Below are positions 1-10,022 of a stretch of DNA of 64,000 nt, in pieces. Where the stretch lies: positions 3,968,001 to 4,032,000 of the forward strand of contig NC_064682.1 of NCBI RefSeq assembly GCF_023278565.1, in the 5' to 3' direction. The position numbers and the translations under genes are program-made. Numbering within the stretch: the first letter of the stretch is position 1; each line of letters opens with the position of its first letter. The notes under the pieces were generated by a model. That model searched no databases. It was not told where the DNA came from and worked only from the letters and a program-made list of their open reading frames with translations. The stretch is from Colletotrichum lupini. Taxonomy: Eukaryota; Ascomycota; Sordariomycetes; Glomerellales; Glomerellaceae.

Positions 1-371
1 CACAAGTGAATGCTTAGAGAGATAAGGGTGAGCTATCCGGGGGTGTTGAAACGTTGCAATCCCGCTCACCTCAGGATTGCGGGGTTGATAGGCCGATCCC
101 TCGCAACTCTCCGCGGGCATTTCAAGCTCATCCGAGAACGGAGACTTCGACGGGTACTCCTATCGCAGAGAAGATGACGCTCACGATGAGTGCGATGGAT
201 TATCGATGGGGTTTGTGAATGACTAGTAGCTTTCATGATGGTACCTCAATTGCGTGTTGGTCGACGGAGAGGCAGTGAGATCAACTTTTGTGCTCATGTA
301 CTCCGTAGAAACACACCATTTAGAACCGAACTCAAATCATTCCAGCACGAAATACACGCTTACCGATCATC
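1..371. other. intergenic, upstream of ridA-like gene
   Basis: No coding segment I can support. The stretch holds the left window edge and the presumed promoter and 5' leader of the RidA-like gene. The A-rich sequence just before the ATG (about 340-371) looks like an ordinary fungal leader. Confidence 0.5.
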
Positions 372-904
372 ATGTCCTCCCCAAAGACCCCCGTTCTCAC
401 AGATAAGGCCCCCAAGCCCCTGCCCGGCATCTACAGCCAAGCCATCATTGCCAATGGCATGGTCTTCTGCTCCGGCGCCGTTCCCATGGACCCGGTGACA
501 ATGAAAATCATCGACGGTGACGTTCAGGCACACACGGTATGTGCATGCAGCACTCCCTAATCAGCAACCCAATTCTGCCATCTCAATTGGACACCGATGT
601 TGCTCATCGCTGACTGGGAACTTCAGCACCAATGCATCAAGAACCTGACCGCGGTACTGGAAGGCGCCGGTACCACGATTGACAAGGTGGTCAAGGTGAA
701 CGTCTTCCTCTCGGACATGGATGACTTTGCTGCGATGAATGAAGTTTATTGCACTTATTGGGGTGACATCAAACCTTCTAGAACGTGAGTGTGGTGCCCT
801 CGTTGATCCCATCGAAATGCTGACTGACATGGCAAAGTTGCGTGGCGGTCAAGACCCTTCCACTAAATGTCGATGTGGAGATTGAGTGCATAGCTGTCCT
901 GTAA
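372..904 (+). CDS. RidA/YjgF/Mmf1-family enamine/imine deaminase
   Basis: Three exons: 372-536, 627-784 and 838-904, giving 129 aa, the usual length of the family. RidA proteins hydrolyse reactive enamines/imines (2-aminoacrylate and its tautomers) released by PLP enzymes such as threonine dehydratase. Visible family marks are YSQA near residue 21, the FCSGAVPMDP block (about 32-41), the helix QCIKNLTAVLEGAG, and the C-terminal RTCVAVKTLPLNVDVEIECIA, whose Arg is the conserved substrate-carboxylate contact. Intron 1 (537-626) runs GTATGT to CAG with a GCTGACT branch site; intron 2 (785-837) runs GTGAGT to AAG with TGACTGAC. Splicing keeps one frame to TAA at 902-904. I see no mitochondrial presequence, so a cytosolic form is likely. 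The gene converges on the esterase at 1181. Confidence 0.9.
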
Positions 905-1180
905 ATCAAAAGAAAAGCTTTGAATGTAGAATTCTTCGAAATTGTCGAAAGTATGATAAGAACGATGGTGCAATGAATCGTCTGTAGCCTTGAAGACCGT
1001 GGTTAAGCATCCTTTCCATGTCGGCATTAACCGCGAGGGGGATCCATCACGATGAATCCATCACCTCAACAACAAGCATGCCTTCCGTGAAGTTTGACTG
1101 GTCTCATTCATATCAGGAATGATATTGTTGTTGTTCAATCGAGTCTCATTTAGTCTGAGTGATATCTTCAGAGCCTTCCC

Positions 1181-2268
1181 TCACAACAGCTCTATAAGCT
1201 TATCGCAAAAGTACGTGATGGCCCTCCTACCATCTTCCAAAGCCTCATCCATAGCAATGAACGGATGCGGCTGCCCCTTCATGATATGCACATCCGTCTC
1301 AACGCCCGCATCCTGAAGCTTCTTCCCAATAGCCTCACCCTCACTTCGTAAAACATCAAGCTCGCCAACAACCACAACAGCAGGAGGCAACTTGGACCAA
1401 TCGCCATCCCACAGAAGCGGGCTTGCCTCGGGGTGCGCCCAAGTTTCCTTGTCGGGGAGGTAATGGTAACGATACCACATCATTTTCTCCGCTGGCAGGG
1501 CGGGCGTGAACTCGTTCTCCTTCCACGATGCGTGCTCTGGTTTCGTCGAGTCCACTGTGGCGGTGTTGTCTGCGACGGGCACAGAGAGCAGCTGTGTTGC
1601 CACGGTCGGGAAGTCTGGGCGCTTAGTTGCGCGCTGGCAGATGATTGCCGTGAGGTTTGCACCTGCTGATGAGCCTCCGATTGCGATGCGCGAGATGTCA
1701 AGGTTGAGCTTCTCGGTGCCATTTGTGGAGATGGCCCAGAGGACCGACTCCCAGCAGTCGTCGACGGCTGCAGGGAAGGGATTCTCTGGCGCGAGTCTGT
1801 CAAGGTTAGTGTGTCCTCTTGCAACTCGTATTTCAGGCTGCAGTGCCGTCTTGTGCCACGGGACTCTACTTACCTATAGTCTACGCAGATAACGACGCAT
1901 TTCGCCCGGTTGCAGAGGTGCGTGGCGATGACATTCTCCGTGTCAATGTTGCCCAAGACCCAACCGCCGCCGTGGAACCAAAAGCATAGTGGCCATCCCT
2001 TGGCCGGCCTTTCTCCCAAGGGCGTGAAAGCTCGCAGGAGGATGTCAGGCCCGCGCGTTTCTTTTCTCGGAATGGTGAAATCCTCTGAGCTGGCGACCTC
2101 GAGCTTAGGGCCGGCGCCCGGGATCAGAGTGCCGCTTGCACGAGACGCGGAGATGGGCTGGTGGTGAACAACTTGCTTATCGAAGACAAACTTGTTGTAA
2201 AAGTCCTTGTACTCGGGGTTGATGCGGTCGACGACCGAGGGATGCAGGGGGTAGGGTGGCTCGGGCAT
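1181..2268 (-). CDS. alpha/beta hydrolase fold-3, HSL-type esterase/lipase
   Basis: Two exons on the minus strand, 2268-1874 and 1796-1181, 336 aa. The oxyanion motif HGGGW is near residue 99. The nucleophile elbow is GGSSAG (Ser about 175). The acid is in ELDVL (Asp about 279) and the His in GQPHPF (about 309), which completes the triad of hormone-sensitive-lipase-like carboxylesterases (family IV). There is no signal peptide, so it should act inside the cell on short acyl esters; the substrate cannot be read from sequence. The 77-nt intron (1797-1873) starts GTAAGTAG and ends TTGACAG, and splicing joins VDYR to LAPENPFP, the family's standard junction. The gene converges with the RidA gene. 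A CGG-TTA-CCG motif lies about 155 bp upstream of the ATG. Confidence 0.9.
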
Positions 2269-3863
2269 GATGGCGATGTTTTCGCAAAGGGTGATGATAG
2301 TTGGTCAACGGGTTGTTGGAGACACGCGGATTGCTGTGATGCTTCACTTCTTAGCTGTGCGAAAGCAGATGGCTCAAGCTCTCGGCAACATGCCGTCTTT
2401 AGCCGGCAAACTCCTCCGAGCTCCGGTTACCGGCCGGACGCCCTGCTCAGCCAACGTTGCCTGTGCCACCCCGCCCGAGGGTCCGTCGCTGGATGATCAG
2501 TCTGTCATCAACGGCAAGATTATGCTGGGAGCTTTATCGGTGAGTGGAGCAGTCGGGAAGCTTAACTTCTGGCCCGACGTTGCTCTCAGGGGTCAATTTG
2601 CGTCATGCTACCCCTCCGAACCCCGCAGGGATCAGAGCATTTGACAACAATTGACGAAGATGAACTTGTTAGCGCATGGGAATAGGCTAGAAAGCGAGTT
2701 CGAGCAGACGAATGGTTTGAATATGCTTCAGGCTCATCTCCAAATCAGGCCATTTGGACGACTGGAGCGCCTATTGGGGTTCAGGAATAAGATGTAGACC
2801 CTGAGCTCTAGCGCTTGCTCTTAACCAGAGCAAGCTCACCATGTCAGCACTCGTCGGTACACCGAAAAGAAGCTTAAGTGAGCTTACATTCGAAATGGTA
2901 TCCCGTTGTCCGTGTATGGCCAGGATGACAGTGCACAGTTCCGGACTGGAAGGAAGCCGTCCAGCTTGCCGAGTTCTAGTCCATGTTCAATCAGCTGGCG
3001 GGCATCACGACACGTCCCAAGAGACAAGCAATTTTTCATCCAGCTTATCATCTTGATTCAATAAGGTGCCTCGTGTATAGCTGACAGATATCGGCTATTA
3101 AAGACAGAGCAAAGACAAACATAGCAGGCCTGCTAGCCCAGAGAGATACCGCCGTTAGGTAGCAGGTGTTCATGGGCACTTCTTGCACTGGCGGACAGGC
3201 ACTTTGGCGAGATCAACGGCGAGGAAGGCGGTCATGTCTAACAAACTCTTTTGAATCGCACCAAAAAAAATATGCTGCAATGGTCACAGGCTCCTCGATC
3301 TGTTCGCGTGATTGAGCGATTCTACTCCACTTGGGTCTAGAGCGCCACCGGAAACAATGGTCGTGGTCGTGAGGCTGATCACAATGACTGGCTTGTTGCA
3401 ATAACGGTCGTGTCGCGGCGTTGCGGTGTTCATTGAATCGAAAGTCTAGGTCTAACATCGAGTTATCCTGAGCAACTTGAAAGCCGATAGATAGGTCACG
3501 GGAATCCGATAATCAAGCGTCCACCAGGCACTGATAGCTGCTACTCGTGCCAGTATACAGTCATGAAAACTTGACATTAACACGAGTGTAGACCCTTCGC
3601 AGCTCTGAGTCTTGCAATATCAAGTATTTGTACCGAGCTTTGCCGCCTCTCTAGTCGCCTCCTCCAATCGCACACGTGGCAGGGATAGTAGTGTTGTACG
3701 AGTTTCGGGTGGGCGCGGAAAACGTAAACGTCATGAACGAGTAACCAGAGGCCGACACACCATTTTCATTGAGAATCTCGAGCTAGATCCCCCAAATATC
3801 CTACAATGTCACCTGGTCGGCTTTCACATAAAGTCGTTGGTCTCTTGAAATTTCGTCCTTTCC
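2269..3863. other. intergenic, no gene recognised
   Basis: About 1.6 kb between the 5' end of the esterase and the 3' end of the DPM3 gene. Short reading frames occur on both strands but show no family likeness and no spliceable structure I can defend. The left part should contain the esterase promoter. Confidence 0.5.
2424..2432. promoter_or_regulatory. CGG-N3-CCG palindrome, possible zinc-cluster factor site
   Basis: CGGTTACCG sits about 155 bp upstream of the esterase ATG, inside a run rich in CCGG. Inverted CGG half-sites with short spacing are typical binding sites of Zn2Cys6 regulators. A 9-bp match arises often by chance, so this is only a candidate. Confidence 0.25.
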
Positions 3864-4302
3864 TTAGTCCACATCGACACCAAGCTTCCGCAGGTCGACG
3901 ACGGCCTCCTCAATCTCGGCCATGAGTTCCTTGTGCGCCTCGGGCACATCGTTGAAGGTCATGACATTGTATCCGAGCTTGGCGAGGAGGTAGGAGCCGA
4001 AGGAGATCAGGGCCCAGAAGGGCAGCTGTGTGCACGAAGTACAGGTTAGCAAGGTTGGGTCGGGTCGCAGGGGTTGCTTCGAAATTGCGATCGCAGTTAC
4101 GTACAACGGGGACAACATCGTTCTGAATCTTGGCGGGAATCGGGATGAGCTGGAGGAAGAGAGCGAGGTAGAGCTACAAAAGAAGATTGAAGGTTAGCAG
4201 ACGCTTCATAGAGAGGTGGGATGGCTCTGGACACAAGGGAGGGAGGGGTCGTACCGAGCTCACGAGGAGCGCAAGAGAGATGGTCTGCTGAGCGCGGGTC
4301 AT
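3864..4302 (-). CDS. dpm3: dolichol-phosphate mannosyltransferase subunit 3 (DPM3)
   Basis: Three small exons on the minus strand: 4302-4255, 4173-4105 and 4025-3864. Together they encode 92 aa, the usual DPM3 size. DPM3 is the small ER-membrane subunit that anchors the catalytic Dpm1 in the dolichol-phosphate-mannose synthase complex, which supplies mannose for N-glycans, GPI anchors and O-mannosylation. The protein has two N-terminal hydrophobic segments (TISLALLVSSLYLALFLQL and LPFWALISFGSYLLAKLGY) followed by the diagnostic cytosolic tail FNDVPEAHKELMAEIEEAVVDLRKLGVD, which contacts Dpm1. Introns start GTACGA and GTACGT and end TAG and CAG; all phases are 0. I am sure of the family; the gene name follows from it. 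Confidence 0.9.
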
Positions 4303-4951
4303 GTTTGCGGATGGTATAGGAAGCTCGATATGATTGATGGTGCGAGATGTGATTCGCGGCTGTTGTCTTTGAGCAGAAGCAATCGTGGCTGAAAGGAGTG
4401 ACTGGAAAGCTGGCGAAGAGATGACGATCCTCGTGCCCTTGGAAGCACTGACAAGTGGAAAAGGAGTCGCGAAGCTGTCCTGAAATCTTGGTGGAGCTCT
4501 GAATGACTAAGCGCAGCTGGGGCCCTGTCACCCTGTGGCAGTACGTATCCCTGCATTAGCGCACTTTACGCGAATGACCTACCCCCGACGGTGGCAGGCG
4601 CGACCTCTTCGGATCCTTCCCTTCACTCATTGCTGAGCGTTCCATGAAGATGACAACTCCCGTGAATGATGAATGCCTCTCACATGATCTTGTGGAATAT
4701 ATTTGAGAAAGATCACTCTTTATCAAAGTAAGCCTCTAGCAAGAGTCTTTCCGGGACACGTCAAGAAACCTAGCCCACTCAAGTCTGAGCACCCATGTGA
4801 ACGAGGGTACCTATCACGGAAACAGGTCTTACCATGAGGCTTTCCCATGATTCAGGCCCCGAACATAGCCTACTGAAAACAAACTCCGATTCCTGTTAAG
4901 TCAGCTCATTCGTTTCAAGTAAAGTAGTTCAGTCGTGATACTTCGAACAAA
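4303..4951. other. intergenic between DPM3 and the PL4 remnant
   Basis: About 650 bp upstream of both flanking genes, so it should contain the DPM3 promoter. I looked here for upstream exons of the rhamnogalacturonan-lyase-like segment and found none. Confidence 0.5.
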
Positions 4952-5348
4952 ATGTGCTTCGTAAGACTAGGCGGCAGACCTAGTGTCAAGATTAACGAGT
5001 GGGAAGGAGCGGATCCAGGGGCCCCGGTAAGTTATCATCATCAATGCAATCCCGTACGGATGCCATCTGGGCATGGTCATATTCTAACACGACTCTTAGA
5101 CACTCATCGACTCTCGCGGCGTAACCCGTGGTGCCTATCGCGGGTTCGGCGACGTGTATAGTTGGGAAGTACCTGCGAGTGAGCTCAAGACGGGACAGAA
5201 CACACTTGTGATTGGGGTGATTGGGAAAGGAGATGCTGACTTTCTGAGCGCCAACTACATCATCGATGCTGTTGAGTTGCAGGGTAAAGGAGGGCCAAAG
5301 AACGACACCTCGTCATATACTTCTAGATACCAGCGGCGTTTCCAATAA
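4952..5348 (+). pseudogene. remnant of PL4 rhamnogalacturonan endolyase (C-terminal domain only)
   Basis: Two exons, 4952-5026 and 5100-5348, joined by a clean intron (GTAAGT, TTCTAAC branch, CTTAG) give 107 aa. The sequence matches only the last beta-sandwich, carbohydrate-binding-like domain of family-4 polysaccharide lyases: VKINEWEG, a DSRGVTRGAYRG block, then VYSWEVPASELKTGQNTL and an ending around ANYIIDAVEL. Intact enzymes are about 500 aa or longer and carry the catalytic beta-sandwich upstream; nothing of it is visible in the 650 bp before the first Met. I read this as a 5'-truncated gene, not a working lyase. A short expressed domain cannot be excluded, because the remaining splice sites and stop are intact. 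Confidence 0.6.
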
Positions 5349-5731
5349 TACAAATGAAAATGAGTGGCTACATCTTGTCAATCGGCTTTATACTTCTCAC
5401 TTCCAGAGCGTTCATCTAATAAAGCATGCTTTCCGTCAAAGCGGTCGCTCACAGCTCCCATTATCTGTAGTTAGAGCAAGTTCAGAGCCACATCTTCCCT
5501 ATTCTCAGACTGCTCCGGCCTGATCAGATCTCTGAAGTGGATGCAAGAGAAAAGGAAGGGAAGAATCGAGATCGCTAAAGACATTAGCAAAAACAAACAT
5601 CGCTCGACTCCAACCTTAAAGTAAAGACTACTTAGTCCTACCTTAATTACAAGCACCATGCGTCAAAAAAATTTACCGAGCTCTTAGAAGCTTCCATGCA
5701 ATCATAAACAGCAAAATAATAAATCTACAAT
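5349..5731. other. intergenic, no gene recognised
   Basis: AT-rich stretch downstream of the PL4 remnant and of the tRNA-Glu 3' end. It holds no supported coding sequence. Confidence 0.5.
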
Positions 5732-5818
5732 TTCCGAAACCGAGAATCGAACTCGGGGCTATGCCTAAAGTCTCAATGAGATGAGAGGGCATCATGTTGG
5801 CCACTACACCATATCGGA
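5732..5818 (-). tRNA. tRNA-Glu(CTC) with a 15-nt intron
   Basis: Read on the minus strand from 5818. The acceptor arm is TCCGATA with TTTCGGA plus discriminator A, and the D-arm is the Glu-type TGGTGTAGTGG. The anticodon stem ATGCC/GGCAT encloses CT-CTC-A, and the T-arm is CCGAG-TTCGATT-CTCGG. A 15-nt intron (TCTCATTGAGACTTT) sits after position 37, the standard eukaryotic site; the mature length is 72 nt. Position 6:67 is a T-T mismatch; every other acceptor pair is formed. Confidence 0.85.
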
Positions 5819-6101
5819 TATGATGATGGAGTCGTGGTCCACCAGTAGCCATCATACACTCCACACTTTGCACGGAGATATTCCCACAATTTCATCTTCG
5901 TAACTTGGCCGGCGTCCCATACTCAAAGAGGGGCTAACCTGTACTACATTTTACTGTTCTCTACGGTTGACTTGGGTCTATGATGGTCAACAAGGTGTTA
6001 TGTCTCCTCGTCTTGGCACAACATTAGCTACAAGGTATTTTGCTTACTTGATGTACGGAAAGTCCAAGACTCAAAACTTGCATCTCAATATCCACGAAAG
6101 A

Positions 6102-8044
6102 TCATGAGTCAGCTGCCAATGTCGAACTGCCAATGGACCTCGTTGTCGTATTCTTTTGTTCTGATGGTTGTTCAAGGGAAGCCTCGTCGAGTTCCCATTC
6201 CCACACCTCTACACCTCCCCCAGGAGCCCTGACGGCAATTCTGTACTTTCCTTCGAACTGACTGACGGTGGCTTGCCGTCCCAAATTGGTAGGAACCTTG
6301 AGGTACTTGCGGCCGAATAAACCATACCACACTTCCTTCGCTACCTCCAGTTCTTTCTTGTGTGGGAATGGATTATGATATCTCCGTCTGCTTCCCGTGA
6401 CGAAGTTGAAAAAGTCAATGCCTTCTCCATGTGTCATCAACGCACCACGATCAAAAAGCGCCGTGGGCCAGAAGCCTTTTGGTTTGCCTTGCTCATGTTC
6501 TTGCTTCACGTAACCTCCATATTGAGAATGAGTGACCCTGTCTTTCTCGATGTCCCAAGCGATGACCATGACAGACCCATTGGGCACATCTGGGATCCAG
6601 AATAAGACACGATGTCCGTCGTCCGGTTGCCGAATAAGGATGAGGCCGATCGCCAAGTTGTCGCACTTGTCTTCTTGTCCAAGTCGAAGGATCGAGTTCT
6701 TGGCCTTGACTGAGCCCGTCAATGTCTCCAAGCAGATTGCGTTACCATCTTTCAGCAGCGCAACGGCGACGTTACCCCATATTCCAATCCGGCTAATTTC
6801 TGCTGGCCCAGGAATCTCGGCCAGCTTTTCGTGCTTCCATCTCGGCTTTTCTGACTTCCATATAGAGTGTTTGTCATGCCAGAACACGACAAGTCTTTTC
6901 CCGTCAAGATGTACTGGGTGGAGTGTGATAAAGTCCTGGTAAGTCTGGTATACGTCAAGGACTCGCTTGCCCTTTTTCCAATCCCAAAGAGAGGCGCCTA
7001 TTTTATACTGATGCAGTATGATGTATTCTGAATCGTGACCACAGATGGATGCTGTTTTGATTTTGTAAATATCCCATGAATGGGACTTTTTGGTGTCCAG
7101 AGTGCCCAACTGCTTTCCGGTCTGTATATCCCATATGACTACGTTGGAAACTCCATCTACACCGATGAGATGACTCCCCTTCGATCTGATGTAGTGTATG
7201 CCGTTGTTGTACGTGAGTTGGTGTACCTTGGTAACCTTCATCGGCCCGATGTCTCCGATGGTATCGTTGCTGATGACGATTCCACTGCCTGCTAATTCAG
7301 TCTCCGGAAGCAGCATTCGGTCATGAGCGTTTGGCGGCAAATCCTGTAGCAAATCGCCACAAACGCTTTCAGCGTAGGATGTGAGGGATTCCAGCCAGAG
7401 GTCAATGGTATCGCTGTTGGCGACTTTGATCTGTCGATTGGCGCCCACAGCTTTGCGAATCCTTGCTATTTGTAGAGTGACATCGGAGACTTGTCGCAAG
7501 AGGTTCGTTGTGTCTTCCTTGATCAGACCTGCATCGTTGCGAATGACGACGGTATCATCCTTGATCGCTTTGGAAGATACGCTGCGAATGATTAACACCA
7601 ACCTCGATAACAACATGAAAGCTGCGGTAATACTGCTTACAGGTTCGCTAACTCGAGAGCCAAGTTCAACGAGCCTTTGTGCGTCTCGAGCATCGTTTTC
7701 AGCTGATTGACAGTCTCCTTGCCTCCCATCGCCCACCGCGCTGGCCCAGTTCGGCCATCGTGATTCTCGAGCTCCCCCGCGATCTCCGTTGTCACACCCA
7801 AACAGTTCCCGACAAGGGCCAATACGTGTTTTTCGAAGGCAGCAGGCAAGGAGGCCTTGGTGGCGGTATCGTCGATGAGAAGTTCGAGCACGATGCGCAG
7901 ATCGGACAGTTCTCTGCTGACAGCGGCGAGATCTTCGCGCGCATCGCGACACGTTCGAACAAAATTGGTCACAGCCTGTGTCGTCTTCCCAATTGCGCCA
8001 ATCAATGTGATACAAGCAGTTGTGATTGAAAGTGGATCGGCCAT
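6102..8044 (-). CDS. STAND-type N-terminal domain protein with C-terminal WD40-like propeller
   Basis: Two exons on the minus strand, 8044-7641 and 7581-6102, 627 aa. The start MADPLSITTACITLIGAIG is the classic opening of the fungal N-terminal domain of STAND/NLR-like proteins (PF17111-like; helices to about residue 150). A linker follows with DDTVVIRNDAGLIKEDTTNLL, as often seen after this domain. From about residue 230 the protein becomes beta-rich with WD-like units (VVIWDIQTGKQLGTL, ASLWDWKKGKRVLDV, GGGVEVWEWEL). No P-loop GxxxxGK[ST] or NACHT/NB-ARC block is visible between them. The 59-nt intron (7640-7582, GTAAGC to CGCAG) is needed to join the frames. An upstream in-frame Met at 8128 exists, but MADPLS is the family start. 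The role is likely in self/non-self or heterokaryon-incompatibility-type signalling, by inference only. Confidence 0.75.
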
Positions 8045-8806
8045 TGCTCTTGAATCTGAGGATGAGAAGACAGAGAGTGTTCGCGAAACATCTTGTAAGG
8101 AGAAGGACTGACAGCGTCTCCATAACATATCACGTAGGTGTGCCTCACGCTGCGCCTCGCCAGTACTATTTGCTCAGCCACAATTCCTGGCATACATCTG
8201 TAGGCGAACGATAACGTGTCAAACTGTAGAAACTCGTGCTGACATGCAGGTTGAGGCAGCGCTAAGACGGGTGATAGGCGGCCTCTGTCTGCAGGCAACA
8301 ACTAGCTAGACCCCAAACAGTCCAAAACCATGTCCAATGAATGCACACCTAAACAGCGATGCGAGTCTCAACGTCAGATGTCGTCATTAGACAGCCTGGA
8401 TAATCGCAGGCAACGTTGTTCCCCAAGCAGAGGACTTCAGTGTTACAGCATAGCAGGTGAGTTATATCGGTGCGGATTCTCTTTGATAGATTCCACTCAG
8501 TCTCAATAAAATGGACCGTAATACACGACTTCATTTGTGGCCGACAAAAGGATGAGCAGCAAGCGAACGAGTATCGCCGAACCATTACAACTCCGAAGAC
8601 TCACTAAACACAGTATTTTAGTTTGTAACGACTTGTCAAAGTTAAGAATAACTCTGAGACAAAAGCAATCCGACTGCGCCATCTCGGAATCAGACATGTC
8701 AAGCAAGGCCATATCAAGTCTCACGGTGAGTGAGCACTTGTTTTTGCCCTCCATAGGTCAAAAACAAAAGTAACTGCCGTCAACAGTCTGAGATCAGCAA
8801 AAGTTT
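8045..8806. other. intergenic, no gene recognised
   Basis: Upstream region of the STAND-like gene, running to the tRNA 3' end. Short frames on both strands show no domain likeness. Confidence 0.5.
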
Positions 8807-8921
8807 TGGACACTGTGGGAATTGAACCCACGACCTTTCACAAGCAAGCGCAATTATTCACATCCTGAGGAGGAGAGAAACGAGATGCGAAGCGAAAATC
8901 ATACCCCTAGACCAAGCGCCC
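8807..8921 (-). tRNA. intron-containing tRNA, read as tRNA-Ala(CGC) on a Pro-like body
   Basis: Read on the minus strand from 8921. The acceptor is GGGCGCT with AGTGTCC plus discriminator A. The D-arm is TGGTCTAGGGGTATGA, the anticodon stem TTCGC/GTGAA (with one G-U pair), and the T-arm GTGGG-TTCAATT-CCCAC. The loop reads TT-CGC-A, then an intron of about 43 nt, then T, giving 72 nt when mature. The anticodon CGC reads GCG (Ala). Pair 3:70 is G-U, the main alanyl-tRNA synthetase identity element, which supports Ala. The rest of the body resembles fungal tRNA-Pro as I recall it. A shifted stem (TTTCG/TGAAA) would give anticodon TCG (Arg), but it leaves a pyrimidine at position 37 and is less likely. 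Confidence 0.7.
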
Positions 8922-10022
8922 TATGACTGGTGACTGGTGAGCCTGCAGCATCCACTAAGATCCGCAAACAGATCTGACTGGGTCCTCACAGAGTCGCAAA
9001 GTCTACCCAGCTAGTTAAGTACTCATGGAATCCACGGTAAGCTCTCAGGGCTACTAGCGAGCCACAAAGCACATGGACATGTTGCAATTCCTCGAAATTG
9101 GTGTGATGATTGGGAGCGAAATCATGGAAGGCGATTGGAGGAACATGAGCCTGCGCCCAGTTGGGTTGGGGAGTGGATCTTAATCCAGATGGGACTCGTG
9201 CATATCACCGGAGACAACGATTGCGGCATATTCACTCGTATTATTCCCGGGAGATGAGAAGATCTTCGGCCAAATCTGGAAAGTGCCAATGTCAAATTGC
9301 GATCAAGTGATCGGCATTCCAGAGCACGGAAACTGAGACATACTCATCTAGCCCGAAAGGCCGCCGAGGGTTTCCAGCCGGCCTGAGCCTGAAGCTTCCG
9401 GTTGCCGGTATCTGACTAATTTCGCGGTATAAGAACAGTGGAACAAGACCCGTAGCAGTGAGTAAAGGGTTGTCAGATCTTCTCAATTGCTGTTCGTAGA
9501 AATTAGCGGTTTTGCGATTTGACGCGGCCTATGTTGCGCAAGATCTTGAGACTGGGTGGTCGAGGGTTCAGACCTTGTTTCTTGTTTGATTGTAACCTTT
9601 GGTAACAGTATGGTTTGTCAATGTAGCCACTGGGCAGTCGTAAAGACGAACTTTACACCTCAATCGAATTCGTCACTAGCATATGCACGTAGTACTGACA
9701 AAAGCCATGTGTTCTTGTTGATACCTTCGCCCAATATTTTGATCCAGGTCGCCACGTGGTGGTCTAAAGAGGTTTGGGGGCCATTCAAGTTTCCACCATG
9801 GAATGCAAAACACCACCAATCCAACTGTTATGATATTGCCTGAGGTCCAAATAACAGCACGCATTCCACAACTTCCGCCTCGAGGTCGCATGCAACAAAA
9901 GCAGCTGATTCCTGACTTTTCGTTAGTTTGCCAATCTTTGACAGTCTGCATTCACACACACAAATACTTTAGCACAGCTTCCTTCGACAATAATTATCGA
10001 GCTATCGCCAAACCACAGCATC
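8922..10022. other. intergenic, no gene recognised
   Basis: About 1.1 kb between the tRNA and the DUF2235 gene. The right end should hold the promoter of that gene; an A/C-rich leader precedes its ATG. No coding segment can be defended. Confidence 0.5.

Noticed and set aside
2267..2644. Plus-strand frame overlapping the esterase start
   Set aside because: It overlaps exon 1 and the promoter of a clear esterase gene and has no recognisable protein character.
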